Under the pieces are notes generated by a model. That model ran no database searches. It was not told the origin of the DNA and was given only the letters and a program-made list of their open reading frames with translations. The position numbers were made by a program, and so were the translations under genes. Source: Oscillospiraceae bacterium (GTDB taxonomy: Bacteria > Bacillota > Clostridia > Oscillospirales > Acutalibacteraceae). From it: 61,848 nt of DNA. The DNA is taken from contig SVPM01000005.1 of the NCBI GenBank assembly GCA_015065865.1, positions 1 through 61,848 on the forward strand, in the 5' to 3' direction. This document shows, one piece after another, positions 1 to 7,654 of the stretch; within the stretch, counting starts at the first letter, position 1, and the number at the start of each line of letters is the position of its first letter.

Positions 1-67
1 TACAAACAAGAAATGGTGTAACAACAAGCTACGGCGGATTAGCAACAATTTAAAAACAAAAAATCTA

Positions 68-116
68 ATAAAAAGAAAAAGTGTTCTTACAGGAAACTGA
101 AATCCTGTAAGAACAC
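68..116 (-). terminator. Intrinsic terminator of tRNA-Pro
   Basis: A perfect 14-bp inverted repeat (81-94 with 103-116) has an 8-nt loop. Read on the minus strand it is followed by a T-rich run (T5-C-T5). It starts 7 nt beyond the tRNA-Pro 3' end, so it ends that transcript. The first 67 bases of the window hold no gene that I can see. Confidence 0.9.
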
Positions 117-122
117 CTATAC

Positions 123-198
123 TGGTCCGAGTGACAGGACTTGAACCTGCGGCCTCTTGACCCCCAGTCAAGCGCGCTACCAGCTGCGCCACACCCGG
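123..198 (-). tRNA. tRNA-Pro (anticodon GGG)
   Basis: The minus strand folds into a full cloverleaf. The 7-bp acceptor stem CCGGGTG/CACTCGG has one G-T pair, the D-stem is GCGC/GCGC, and the anticodon stem CTTGA/TCAAG carries the loop CTGGGGG, which gives anticodon GGG (Pro). The T-arm contains TTCAAGT. The CCA end is encoded. A consensus promoter lies upstream and an intrinsic terminator downstream, so this is a single-gene unit. Confidence 0.95.
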
Positions 199-219
199 AT
201 GTCCTTGCGAACAGCAATT

Positions 220-248
220 ATAATACCATTATTATGTTGTTTTGTCAA
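220..248 (-). promoter_or_regulatory. Sigma-A promoter of tRNA-Pro
   Basis: On the minus strand there is a perfect -35 TTGACA (243-248), a 17-nt spacer and -10 TATTAT (220-225). This lies just ahead of the tRNA-Pro 5' end at 198, as expected for a strong stable-RNA promoter. Confidence 0.85.
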
Positions 249-277
249 CCCCTTTTTGCAATTCTTTGCAAGGAATT

Positions 278-316
278 TCAACAAAAATAAACCGCCCGTT
301 GTGTGACGGGCGGTTT
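278..316 (-). terminator. Intrinsic terminator of the 7-gene metAA/chrA operon
   Basis: The hairpin AACCGCCCGT/ACGGGCGGTT (about 290-315) is followed on the minus strand by TTATTTTTGTT. It lies 20 nt after the stop codon of the aldo/keto reductase gene and marks the end of the operon that begins at 7028. Confidence 0.85.
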
Positions 317-335
317 GATGTAGGAGGGGGAGAGG

Positions 336-1250
336 TTACGGCAAAACGTTGCCCGCGGCTTGATAGAGCGCATACCAATCTTCCCGCGTGAGGGTGACGT
401 TTGCGGCCTTTAAACAGTCCTCCAAGCGTGACGGAGTGGTGGTACCGGTGACGGGTTGCATACGGGCGGGATGACGCAATATCCACGCAAAAGCGAGGGT
501 CGTTTTGCTGATGCCGTATTTTTCGGCCAGTGTATCCATAACGGCGTTCAGTTCGGGGAACTGCTCATTATCCACAAAACATCCCTTAAAGAAGCCGTAT
601 TGCATCGGAGACCACGGTTGAATGGTGATCGTATTCAAACGGCAGAAATCCAACACGCCGCCGTCACGGTTAATACCGGCTTCATTGCACATATTCACAT
701 TGAATCCCGATTGCAGCATGGGGGTGTGCATAACGCCGAATTGCAGTTGATTCACAACCAGCGGCATATCCAACGCACTTTGCAGTAATTGCATTTGTGA
801 GGGGGTTTGGTTGGATACGCCGAAGTGTTGCACCTTGCCCTCTGCTTTCAGCTTATCGAACGCACGGGCGACCTCTTCAGGTTCCATTAGGGTGTCGGGA
901 CGGTGCAACAGCAAAACGTCGATATACTCGGTTTTAAGGCGTTTTAAACTGCCTTCTACCGATTGAATGATGTGGTCATAAGAGAAATCAAACATCTTGC
1001 CGGGGACAATACCGCATTTGGTTTGTATCAACACCTGTTCACGCCGTGCAGGGGTGAGTGCTGCGGCAAACACCTCTTCACTTTTGCCGGCACCGTAAAT
1101 GTCGGCGTGATCAAAGAAGTTGGCACCACCGGCAAGTGCGACATCCAGCAGTTCTTCTGCTTCTTTAACCGTTTTGCCGCCGAAACGCATACAGCCGACG
1201 GCTACGGTCGGCACTGAGAGGTCGCTTTTTCCAAGGGGGATATTGTACAT
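336..1250 (-). CDS. Aldo/keto reductase (YdhF-like)
   Basis: This 304-aa protein is a NAD(P)H-dependent oxidoreductase of the aldo/keto reductase superfamily, a cytosolic TIM barrel. The catalytic tetrad is visible as Asp47 and Tyr52 (in FFDHADIYG), Lys78 (IQTKCG) and His116 (LLLHRPD). The later HFGVSNQ and TGTTTPSRLEDC segments match the NADP-binding end of the barrel. The substrate cannot be read from sequence. The start chosen is ATG at 1250 with a GGAG ribosome site, because a longer reading to 1352 would run into the nitrilase gene. It is the last gene of the minus-strand operon, 13 nt after its neighbour, and is followed by a terminator. Confidence 0.9.
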   Translation of the reverse strand: MYNIPLGKSDLSVPTVAVGCMRFGGKTVKEAEELLDVALAGGANFFDHADIYGAGKSEEVFAAALTPARREQVLIQTKCGIVPGKMFDFSYDHIIQSVEGSLKRLKTEYIDVLLLHRPDTLMEPEEVARAFDKLKAEGKVQHFGVSNQTPSQMQLLQSALDMPLVVNQLQFGVMHTPMLQSGFNVNMCNEAGINRDGGVLDFCRLNTITIQPWSPMQYGFFKGCFVDNEQFPELNAVMDTLAEKYGISKTTLAFAWILRHPARMQPVTGTTTPSRLEDCLKAANVTLTREDWYALYQAAGNVLP

Positions 1251-1263
1251 ATTTTTTCTCCTT

Positions 1264-2145
1264 TTATCGTTTGTCTGCTCGCACAAACGGCGGGTGAACA
1301 GTTGTGTCCAGCAACGCACAATACAGCGCGGGGCGGCGGTAAGCATTACCATGCACCTCTTCGGCGCGGTAACGGCGCAACATATCCATATCCAATTCGG
1401 CGATATAGATGCCTTCCTCTTCGCCCGCCTGCAGAAGACAGGTGTCGCGCGATCCCTCTAAAGTGGGAAGATACGCTACTCCATCAAAAAGCGAGGACCC
1501 ACCGTTGCAATCGGGTACGCTGACGGGATAGTTGCAGGTGGCAATGGCCATCATATTCTCAAATGCGCGAGCACGCAGTTGTGCTAAACGGTTGATCTCC
1601 ATTGGACAGGCATTCGGTACCAACACAAGTTCGGCACCCTGCAACATAAGCAACCGTGCGCTTTCGGGAAATTCGCGATCGTAACAGATCATAGCGCCCA
1701 CCGCAACAAAACCGATGGCGGTATCCAACACGGTGGTGTGAAATCTGTCGCCGCCCGCAAGATCGTGCTCGGCCCCGAAATCGCAGGTGTGCACCTTGGC
1801 ATACGTGAGTGCGCGCCTGCCGAAACGGTCGAATAACACGAGTGTGTTGCGGGGGAGATCGCCGTGCTTTTCAAGCAAGGTGATGCCGATGGCCATTTCC
1901 AGTTCTGCCGCGAGTTCGCCGAAAGTTTCAACAAAACGGTCGTTGAGATCGATCGCATCCTGTTTCCATACGACAGAGGGGCGGTTGCCGATGTCGTAAC
2001 CGCAACTGAACATTTCGGGGAACAAGGCAATGTCTGCACCGCGTTGCTTTGCTTCGCGGCAACAACGCACACCTTTTTCACAGTTCTCTTGTAACGTGCC
2101 TGTGGGAGCGATTTGCAGTAATGCGATCTTTAAGTTATCTGCCAT
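1264..2145 (-). CDS. Carbon-nitrogen hydrolase (nitrilase superfamily amidase)
   Basis: This 293-aa cytosolic hydrolase has the Glu-Lys-Cys triad of the nitrilase superfamily: Glu44 in LFPEMFSCGY, Lys117 in TYAKVHT and Cys154 in MICYDREFPES. Members split amide or nitrile bonds; omega-amidases, N-carbamoylputrescine amidases and NAD synthetase amidase domains all share this fold, and I cannot choose among them. Length is normal for a stand-alone member. Its ATG overlaps the end of the upstream chromate-transport gene by 11 nt, so translation is probably coupled. Confidence 0.88.
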   Translation of the reverse strand: MADNLKIALLQIAPTGTLQENCEKGVRCCREAKQRGADIALFPEMFSCGYDIGNRPSVVWKQDAIDLNDRFVETFGELAAELEMAIGITLLEKHGDLPRNTLVLFDRFGRRALTYAKVHTCDFGAEHDLAGGDRFHTTVLDTAIGFVAVGAMICYDREFPESARLLMLQGAELVLVPNACPMEINRLAQLRARAFENMMAIATCNYPVSVPDCNGGSSLFDGVAYLPTLEGSRDTCLLQAGEEEGIYIAELDMDMLRRYRAEEVHGNAYRRPALYCALLDTTVHPPFVRADKR

Positions 2146-2722
2146 AACCGCACACCTCGAACAGCAGTGAAACGACGATTCCGAGCACGGCGGACAGTAA
2201 GATCAACTGAATCGCAGACGGTTTTTTCCATACTTTTAATAATAGGAAATATATACCTAACAACAGGGCGAAAATGACGATCGATACCCAGTTGACGGCA
2301 AAAGCAGAAAGGCCGGAAAAGCCGATTGCTTTTGCCAATAACAGCAAACCGGTGGAAAGAATGAGGGCGGCAATGACCGGTTGTACACCGCGGATAAACC
2401 CACGGAATTCGCGGGTTTCAGTGAGCGATCGCATCACCGAGGCGACCAGCAAAATGATGAGGAACGAGGGGAGAACCACACCGAGTGTGGCGAGAATACT
2501 TCCTAGTACGCCGCCTTGCACCGAGCCGACATAAGTTGCCATATTGATAGCGATGGGGCCGGGGGTGGATTCACATACACCGATGAAATTATAAAACTGC
2601 GTTTCGGTCAACCAAGTGTGTTTTAAGACCGTTTCTTCCACCAGCGGGATCATAGCGAAACCGCCGCCGAAGGTGAACAGACCGATCTTGAAAAATTCCA
2701 AGAACAACTGAAGGTAGATCAT
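2135..2722 (-). CDS. Chromate transporter half protein (ChrA, second)
   Basis: This 195-aa integral membrane protein is one of two adjacent half-length ChrA proteins. It carries the family signatures FTFGGGFAMIPLVEE near the N-terminus and STPGPIAINMATYVG around residue 55, followed by several hydrophobic helices. Short ChrA proteins are usually encoded in pairs and are thought to form a heterodimer that exports chromate or an unknown anion. The transported ion here is inferred only. The start overlaps the stop of the upstream half gene by 4 nt, which fits equimolar production. Confidence 0.88.
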   Translation of the reverse strand: MIYLQLFLEFFKIGLFTFGGGFAMIPLVEETVLKHTWLTETQFYNFIGVCESTPGPIAINMATYVGSVQGGVLGSILATLGVVLPSFLIILLVASVMRSLTETREFRGFIRGVQPVIAALILSTGLLLLAKAIGFSGLSAFAVNWVSIVIFALLLGIYFLLLKVWKKPSAIQLILLSAVLGIVVSLLFEVCGYGR

Positions 2723-3276
2723 TTTTCCACCTCCGTCTTTTCAAGCAGGGCGTAGGCAACGATGCCGATGATACCGCCGATCAGAATGAAGAACACCGAA
2801 CTGAACTGCACGGCAAACAGATCGAACAGGATCATCAGCAGCAGCACCGTGCCGAATGAAATGAGCGGCAGGGGACGGCGCTTGACCTTGCGAAACATAT
2901 CCCACCCTGCGCGGGTGATGAGAAACGCCACCGCGCACTGAATGCCGCGGAAGGCATACGCCACAAAACGGTTTGCCATAAACGCATCCAAGAACAGCGA
3001 AATGATAAAGATGATGATCATCGACGGCAACACCACTCCCAACGTAGCGGCGGCACTTCCGCAAACACCGCGTCGTTTAAAGCCGACGTAGGTCGCCATA
3101 TTGATGGCGATGGGGCCGGGAGTGGATTCCGCGATCGCAATGATCTCTAAAAATTCATCTTCGGTCAGCCATTTCTTGGTTTGTACCACCGCTTCGCGCA
3201 CGGTTGCGATCATTGCGTAGCCGCCGCCGAAGGTGAACAGACCGATCTTAAAAAATGTCCAAAAGAGTTCTAACAT
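2719..3276 (-). CDS. Chromate transporter half protein (ChrA, first)
   Basis: This 185-aa membrane protein is the partner of the next gene. It has the same signatures, FTFGGGYAMIATVREAV and STPGPIAINMATYVG, and about five hydrophobic segments; the C-terminus ends in a charged tail. The two halves are clearly related and probably arose by duplication. It follows the ZIP transporter gene by 4 nt. As with other short ChrA pairs in anaerobes, the physiological substrate is unproven; chromate export is the family's only well-tested activity. Confidence 0.87.
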   Translation of the reverse strand: MLELFWTFFKIGLFTFGGGYAMIATVREAVVQTKKWLTEDEFLEIIAIAESTPGPIAINMATYVGFKRRGVCGSAAATLGVVLPSMIIIFIISLFLDAFMANRFVAYAFRGIQCAVAFLITRAGWDMFRKVKRRPLPLISFGTVLLLMILFDLFAVQFSSVFFILIGGIIGIVAYALLEKTEVEK

Positions 3277-3280
3277 AATT

Positions 3281-4039
3281 TCACCCTAATACCACATCAA
3301 AAATCAACATTACACAAAAACCGACGAGCAACGAGTAGGTTGCGCCGCGCTCACAACCGTGCGCGTGAGTTTCGGGGATCATTTCGTCGCTGATGACATA
3401 CAACATCGTGCCGCCCGCAAATGCCAACGCAAACGGTAACACAGCGGCTGACAAGGTGACGGCAAAATATCCGACCAGTGTGCCGAGCACTTCGATGAGG
3501 CCCGTTGTCATTGCGATCAACAGGGTGCGTGCAGGGGAGATGCCTGCCGCCAACATCGGGGCGATGATGACCATACCTTCGGGTATGTTTTGCAACGCAA
3601 TGCCGCCCGCAACGGTGAGTGCCTCGGCGGTGTTACCCGTGCCGAAACCGACACCTGCGGCAATGCCTTCGGGCAGATTGTGAATGGCGATGGCGATCAC
3701 AAACAGTAAGATGCGGTTCAGCTGCGCGCTCTTTTCGGGATGTGCTTCTTGGTCGGCCCCCGTTATACGATGCAGATGCGGAACCAACTTATCAATGAGA
3801 TTGACGCATATAGCTCCGCAGAAAATACCCGCTACCGTGATAAGTAACGAAAAATTTCCGCCGTATTCCAGTGAGGGCAGAATCAGTCCGCACACCGCCG
3901 CCGCAAGCATCACGCCGGCGGCAAACGCCAACACGATATCGCTGAAGGTGTGGGAGATCTTTTTGAATGCAAAGCCCAACAGAGCACCGATGATCGTGGC
4001 GCCTCCCACACCGATAGCGGTGAGTAACACAACAGTCAT
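3281..4039 (-). CDS. ZIP family metal transporter
   Basis: This 252-aa membrane protein belongs to the ZIP family, which moves zinc or other divalent metals into the cytosol. About eight hydrophobic segments are visible. The paired metal-site helices carry HNLPEGIAAGVGFG and ALQNIPEGM, the hallmark of ZupT/GufA-like members. A His/Glu-containing loop (HLHRITGADQEAHPEK) lies between helices. The gene sits 4 nt after metAA and 4 nt before the first chrA half, so metal and anion transport are co-expressed with methionine synthesis. Confidence 0.88.
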   Translation of the reverse strand: MTVVLLTAIGVGGATIIGALLGFAFKKISHTFSDIVLAFAAGVMLAAAVCGLILPSLEYGGNFSLLITVAGIFCGAICVNLIDKLVPHLHRITGADQEAHPEKSAQLNRILLFVIAIAIHNLPEGIAAGVGFGTGNTAEALTVAGGIALQNIPEGMVIIAPMLAAGISPARTLLIAMTTGLIEVLGTLVGYFAVTLSAAVLPFALAFAGGTMLYVISDEMIPETHAHGCERGATYSLLVGFCVMLIFDVVLG

Positions 4040-4043
4040 ATCG

Positions 4044-4973
4044 TTACTCCTTCTCGGCGGGAGTATCGATCCACGTGAATTCGGTCTGCTGATAAACGAA
4101 ATAGTTCAGCCAGTTGGAAAACAGCAGATTGGCGTGACTGCGCCATGTCATCGGCGGGAGCATTTCCGCATCGTCGCACGGGAAATAGTTTTGCGGGATT
4201 TCGGGATCAATGCCGCGTCGTTGATCGCGCGTATATTCACCCGCGAGAGTCATACGATCGTACTCGAAATGCCCCGTGATAAATACTTGTCGTGCATCGG
4301 CGGTGGCAACCAGTGCCACACCCGCCGTTTCGGAAACCGCCAGCAACTGCAACGCAGGGTTGTTGCGAATGTCGTCTACCGAAACCTCTGTGTAACGGGA
4401 ATGCGGCATATTGAACACCTCGTCAAATCCGCGCAGCAGGGGATGCAACGGGTCCAAGGGACGGTGACGGAAAATGCCGGATAATTTTTTCGGCAACATG
4501 TGCTTGGTTACACCGTGATGGTGGTACAGCCCCGCTTGTGCACCCCAACAGATGTGTAGGGTAGAATAGACGTTTTCCCGCGACCAATCCATAATTTCCT
4601 TGAGCTCTTCCCAGTAATCCACACTTTCAAACTCATAGGTCTCCACCGGTGCCCCCGTGATGATCATACCGTCGTAGCGGTTGTGCTTAAGTTGATCAAA
4701 AGTGCGGTAGAATTCCAGTAAATGTTCTTTCGAGGTGTTTTTAGAGATGTGGGTTGCGGTCTGCATCAAGTCCACGTCTACCTGCAAGGGGCTGTTGCCC
4801 AACAGACGAAGCAACTGGGTTTCGGTTTCGATCTTGGTTGGCATCAAATTCAAGATCACAATACGCAGCGGACGAATGTCCTGATGTGCCGCGCGGTGTT
4901 CGGTCATAACAAAGATATTCTCCGATTCCAACACCTTGGTGGCAGGGAGATTATCGGCAATTTTGATCGGCAT
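4044..4973 (-). CDS. metAA: Homoserine O-acetyltransferase (MetA family)
   Basis: This 309-aa cytosolic enzyme acylates homoserine in the first committed step of methionine synthesis. The catalytic Cys142 sits in [12 protein letters not shown], the His partner in MPHSRYTEV, and the family's usual length is kept. Residue 111 is Glu ([12 protein letters not shown]). In characterised MetA proteins Glu at this site goes with acetyl-CoA and Gly with succinyl-CoA, so I infer an acetyltransferase despite the common annotation as succinyltransferase. It starts 12 nt after the TPR gene with a GGAGG site. No SAM riboswitch or T-box is visible upstream. Confidence 0.93.
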   Translation of the reverse strand: MPIKIADNLPATKVLESENIFVMTEHRAAHQDIRPLRIVILNLMPTKIETETQLLRLLGNSPLQVDVDLMQTATHISKNTSKEHLLEFYRTFDQLKHNRYDGMIITGAPVETYEFESVDYWEELKEIMDWSRENVYSTLHICWGAQAGLYHHHGVTKHMLPKKLSGIFRHRPLDPLHPLLRGFDEVFNMPHSRYTEVSVDDIRNNPALQLLAVSETAGVALVATADARQVFITGHFEYDRMTLAGEYTRDQRRGIDPEIPQNYFPCDDAEMLPPMTWRSHANLLFSNWLNYFVYQQTEFTWIDTPAEKE

Positions 4974-4985
4974 AGTCGGCCTCCT

Positions 4986-7028
4986 TTAACGGAATTTTTC
5001 GGCAAAACGGCGGGCATCTTGTGTGGCTTCGTCTTCGGGACCGAAGGCGGTTTCACACAAGCGCACACATTCATCGGCGGCGGCGCGGGCGGCGTCGGTA
5101 TCGCCGAGGCCGAAACACGCATCTGCAAGGGTGCAGTAAAATTGCGAGAGCATCCCCTCATTCGGTGCGGTATCGCGCGCAATGGCGAGCGCTTTTTCGG
5201 CGGTGCGCCGTGCCTCGTCATAATGAGCGTTTCCGTTTTGACCGTCTGCCACGATTTGCAAAGCAACCGCCGCAGGGAAGGTGCGTTCACCATGCTTGGC
5301 GGCAATTTTGTGCATCGCGTGTCCCGCTTCGATGACGGCATCGTACCGTTCGGCACAGAAAGCGTAGTAGGCGAGATTGTGCCATACACGTTCGTATTCC
5401 TCGTCCTTTTTTTCGCCGGCTTTACGCATACGGGCGAGTACGTTTTGCACCAATTCAACGGCGCGAGCGGGGTTGTCCAGTTCGTTTTCAATGTCCGCCA
5501 AGTGTTGCATGGTGGCGATGGTATCGGGGTGGGCGGCACCGAGTGCTTTTTCACGCAGCGTGAGGCAACGCGCCGCCACTTCGCGGGCGCGTTCGTACTT
5601 TTCCAACTGCACGCAACTGCTGTAGAGAATATTCATTGTGTTGAGGGTGCCGGGGTGGTCTTCGCCCAACACGGCCAGTGCCACCTCTGCCGCTTGTTCC
5701 GACAACTGCCATGCTTTATCAAACTCTTGCGTATCGTAATAAATTGCCGCAAGTTTCAAGACGCTGTGTACCGTTTCCGGCCCTTCCGTTTTTCCTTCAG
5801 CGGAGGAAAGAGCATTCTTCAGTACGTCGGCGGCCTCTTTGTCTTTGCGCTCACTGCGGTAGCAATCGGCCAGCATTTCAGCGGCGGCAAGTGCTTCGGC
5901 ACTGCCGACACCGTGCACCTGTTCGGTCAGTGCCAGTGCCTCTTTGGCGAGTGTGTACCCTTTTTCGGTCTGTCCGCACATCAAATATTGCATAGCCAGA
6001 TCCTGCATGGTGTGTCGTGTGGTATCCGCCTCTTTACCGAACAGAGCGGTCTTAACATCCAACAGACGGCGGTAAAGGCGCAATGCCTCGTCGCCGCGAT
6101 TGTTTTCCACACAGCAGAAAGCGAGGTTCTGCAAGGCGTCCGCCACGGCGGCGTGTTCTTCACCGAACAACTTGGTTTGTTGCTCCAACACTTCGGCGAA
6201 TAGGGCATAGGCTTTTTGCGGTTGTTGCATTGCTACGTAGTTTACAGCCAAACTGTTTTTGGTAACTACCGTTTCGGGGTGTCCTTCGCCGAGTGTTTGA
6301 TGCTGACACTCCAACGCTTGGTCCAACAGCTTGACCGCTTTTTCGTGTTTGCTTTGAGCGGCGTAGCAGGCCGCGAGATTTTGCATAGCTTCCACCGTGA
6401 CCGCCGCGGTATTGCCGAACTGTTCATCGCACAACACCAACAGCCGTTTGGCCATACGCACGCTGTCGTCTGTCCGTCCGGCACTGCGGTACATATTGAT
6501 GAGATTACGCATCAAAGTGAGCGTTTCGGGGTGACGCTCACCTTGTAATTTGATCTGCAAAGTGAGTGCGTTGTTGTAGGTGGTGAGGGCATCTTCCACA
6601 CGCCCTGCACTGCCGTAGCAAGCGGCGAGATTCATCATCGCCTGCAAAGCGAGAGCGTCACCGGCGGTGCGGTGCGCCAACACCTGTTCTGCCAGAGCAA
6701 CCGCTTCATCGGCACGGCCCAGACAGAAAAGAGCGTGCGCGGCGTTGTGACGTGCCGAAAGGGTGTCGGGATGAGTATCGCCGAGCGCGGCGGCGCGCCC
6801 GTCGGCAGCGCGCAGTGCCAACGCCAACGCTTCTTCATAATCCCCCAGTGCACCGCAGTACACCGACAGATCGCTCACTAACGTCAAGGTGTCGGGATGG
6901 TCGGCACCCAACTCTCGTTCCGACAGGGCAAGGGCGAAACGCAACTCTTCGCGTGCCTCGTTCGGTTTGCCTTCTCCCATAAGAGCGGCTGCTTGTTCGG
7001 TATGCGTTGCGATAGTATTCTCAGACAT
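4986..7028 (-). CDS. Tetratricopeptide-repeat protein (kinesin-light-chain type)
   Basis: This 680-aa protein is made almost wholly of TPR units of the roughly 42-residue kinesin-light-chain kind, with recurrent LG-x-x-HP-[DE]-T motifs followed by A-Y-x-A-x-x-A helices. It has no signal peptide or membrane segment, so it should be a cytosolic protein-interaction scaffold. I see no enzymatic domain and cannot give a function. It opens the seven-gene operon and has its own sigma-A-type promoter. Such a long repeat protein leading a methionine/metal/anion cluster is unusual. Confidence 0.85.
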   Translation of the reverse strand: MSENTIATHTEQAAALMGEGKPNEAREELRFALALSERELGADHPDTLTLVSDLSVYCGALGDYEEALALALRAADGRAAALGDTHPDTLSARHNAAHALFCLGRADEAVALAEQVLAHRTAGDALALQAMMNLAACYGSAGRVEDALTTYNNALTLQIKLQGERHPETLTLMRNLINMYRSAGRTDDSVRMAKRLLVLCDEQFGNTAAVTVEAMQNLAACYAAQSKHEKAVKLLDQALECQHQTLGEGHPETVVTKNSLAVNYVAMQQPQKAYALFAEVLEQQTKLFGEEHAAVADALQNLAFCCVENNRGDEALRLYRRLLDVKTALFGKEADTTRHTMQDLAMQYLMCGQTEKGYTLAKEALALTEQVHGVGSAEALAAAEMLADCYRSERKDKEAADVLKNALSSAEGKTEGPETVHSVLKLAAIYYDTQEFDKAWQLSEQAAEVALAVLGEDHPGTLNTMNILYSSCVQLEKYERAREVAARCLTLREKALGAAHPDTIATMQHLADIENELDNPARAVELVQNVLARMRKAGEKKDEEYERVWHNLAYYAFCAERYDAVIEAGHAMHKIAAKHGERTFPAAVALQIVADGQNGNAHYDEARRTAEKALAIARDTAPNEGMLSQFYCTLADACFGLGDTDAARAAADECVRLCETAFGPEDEATQDARRFAEKFR

Positions 7029-7070
7029 AGTCGAAACCTCTCTAAAAATAAGTAGTGTTTAAACCACAAT

Positions 7071-7099
7071 ATTATAACATACACCTTTTGAAAAGTAAA
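7071..7099 (-). promoter_or_regulatory. Promoter of the TPR-metAA-chrA operon
   Basis: On the minus strand, -35 TTTACT (7094-7099), a 17-nt spacer and a perfect -10 TATAAT (7071-7076) lie about 40 nt upstream of the TPR start codon. It is back to back with the comEA promoter, the two -35 boxes being almost adjacent. Confidence 0.75.
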
Positions 7100-7101
7100 G
7101 G

Positions 7102-7130
7102 TTGAAATGCACAAGAATTTCGTGTATACT
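7102..7130 (+). promoter_or_regulatory. Promoter of the comEA-like gene
   Basis: -35 TTGAAA (7102-7107), a 17-nt spacer and -10 TATACT (7125-7130). Its position shows that the upstream in-frame codon at 7102 is part of the promoter, which supports the later TTG start at 7162. Confidence 0.75.
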
Positions 7131-7161
7131 GTTAGCCGTTGGCGAAAAGGAGGGGATCGCG

Positions 7162-7515
7162 TTGGATCAGGAACATCGGGAGTGGTGGCTGTTTGCCGTT
7201 ATGGCGGCGTTGCTGGTTGCCGTTGTGTTGGTGGCGTGGAATGACGTGCCGCCTTTCACGCCGCCGTCGGTATCCTATCACAGCACCCAAACGACCGCCG
7301 CGCCGACACGGCAAGACACGGGGGATAAGATATCCATAAACCGTGCTTCGGCGGAGGATCTGATGCAATTGAACGGTGTGGGTGAGGTTCTTGCCGAGCG
7401 CATTATCCGCTATCGTGAAGAAAACGGACCGTTCACCTCTGTGGAGGATTTGATGAATGTGCAAGGAGTCGGAGAGAAGCGCCTTGCCGAGTGGATGCCG
7501 TACTTAACCGTATAA
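7162..7515 (+). CDS. ComEA-like helix-hairpin-helix protein
   Basis: This 117-aa protein has one N-terminal membrane helix (residues about 8-27), a Pro/Thr-rich linker, and a C-terminal double helix-hairpin-helix DNA-binding unit with [20 protein letters not shown] and [16 protein letters not shown]. ComEA proteins bind double-stranded DNA at the outside of the membrane for uptake during transformation. The start is TTG at 7162, placed 7 nt after AAAGGAGGGG. It lacks the usual SLBB domain and is monocistronic, so it is a short ComEA. A ComEC-like hydrolase lies far away at 34732; no other competence genes are seen. Confidence 0.82.
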   Translation: MDQEHREWWLFAVMAALLVAVVLVAWNDVPPFTPPSVSYHSTQTTAAPTRQDTGDKISINRASAEDLMQLNGVGEVLAERIIRYREENGPFTSVEDLMNVQGVGEKRLAEWMPYLTV

Positions 7516-7522
7516 TTTCCAA

Positions 7523-7559
7523 AACAACTCTTTTTTGTGCAAAAAAGGGTTGTTTTTTT
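7523..7559 (+). terminator. Intrinsic terminator after comEA-like gene
   Basis: The hairpin AACAAC/GTTGTT extends through TTTTTT/AAAAAA and is followed by a T run. It overlaps the -35 region of the promoter serving the next gene. Confidence 0.75.
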
Positions 7560-7578
7560 GCGATATTAATGGTATACT
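7550..7578 (+). promoter_or_regulatory. Promoter of the carboxyltransferase set
   Basis: -35 TTGTTT (7550-7555), a 17-nt spacer and -10 TATACT (7573-7578), about 77 nt upstream of the first gene of the biotin-dependent set. The 5' leader carries no hairpin that I can recognise. Confidence 0.55.
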
Positions 7579-7654
7579 GACTTTGATTGGGGCAATATGT
7601 CATTCCAAACGGATGATGACGATGTTCCGTTGCAAAATATGGGAGGATTATGAT

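Noticed and set aside
4044-4973. Homoserine O-succinyltransferase
   Set aside because: Residue 111 is Glu, which in tested MetA proteins selects acetyl-CoA.
4722-6203. A 493-codon plus-strand frame across metAA and the TPR gene
   Set aside because: It crosses two real genes in antisense, is Phe/Gly/Cys-rich and lacks a ribosome site.
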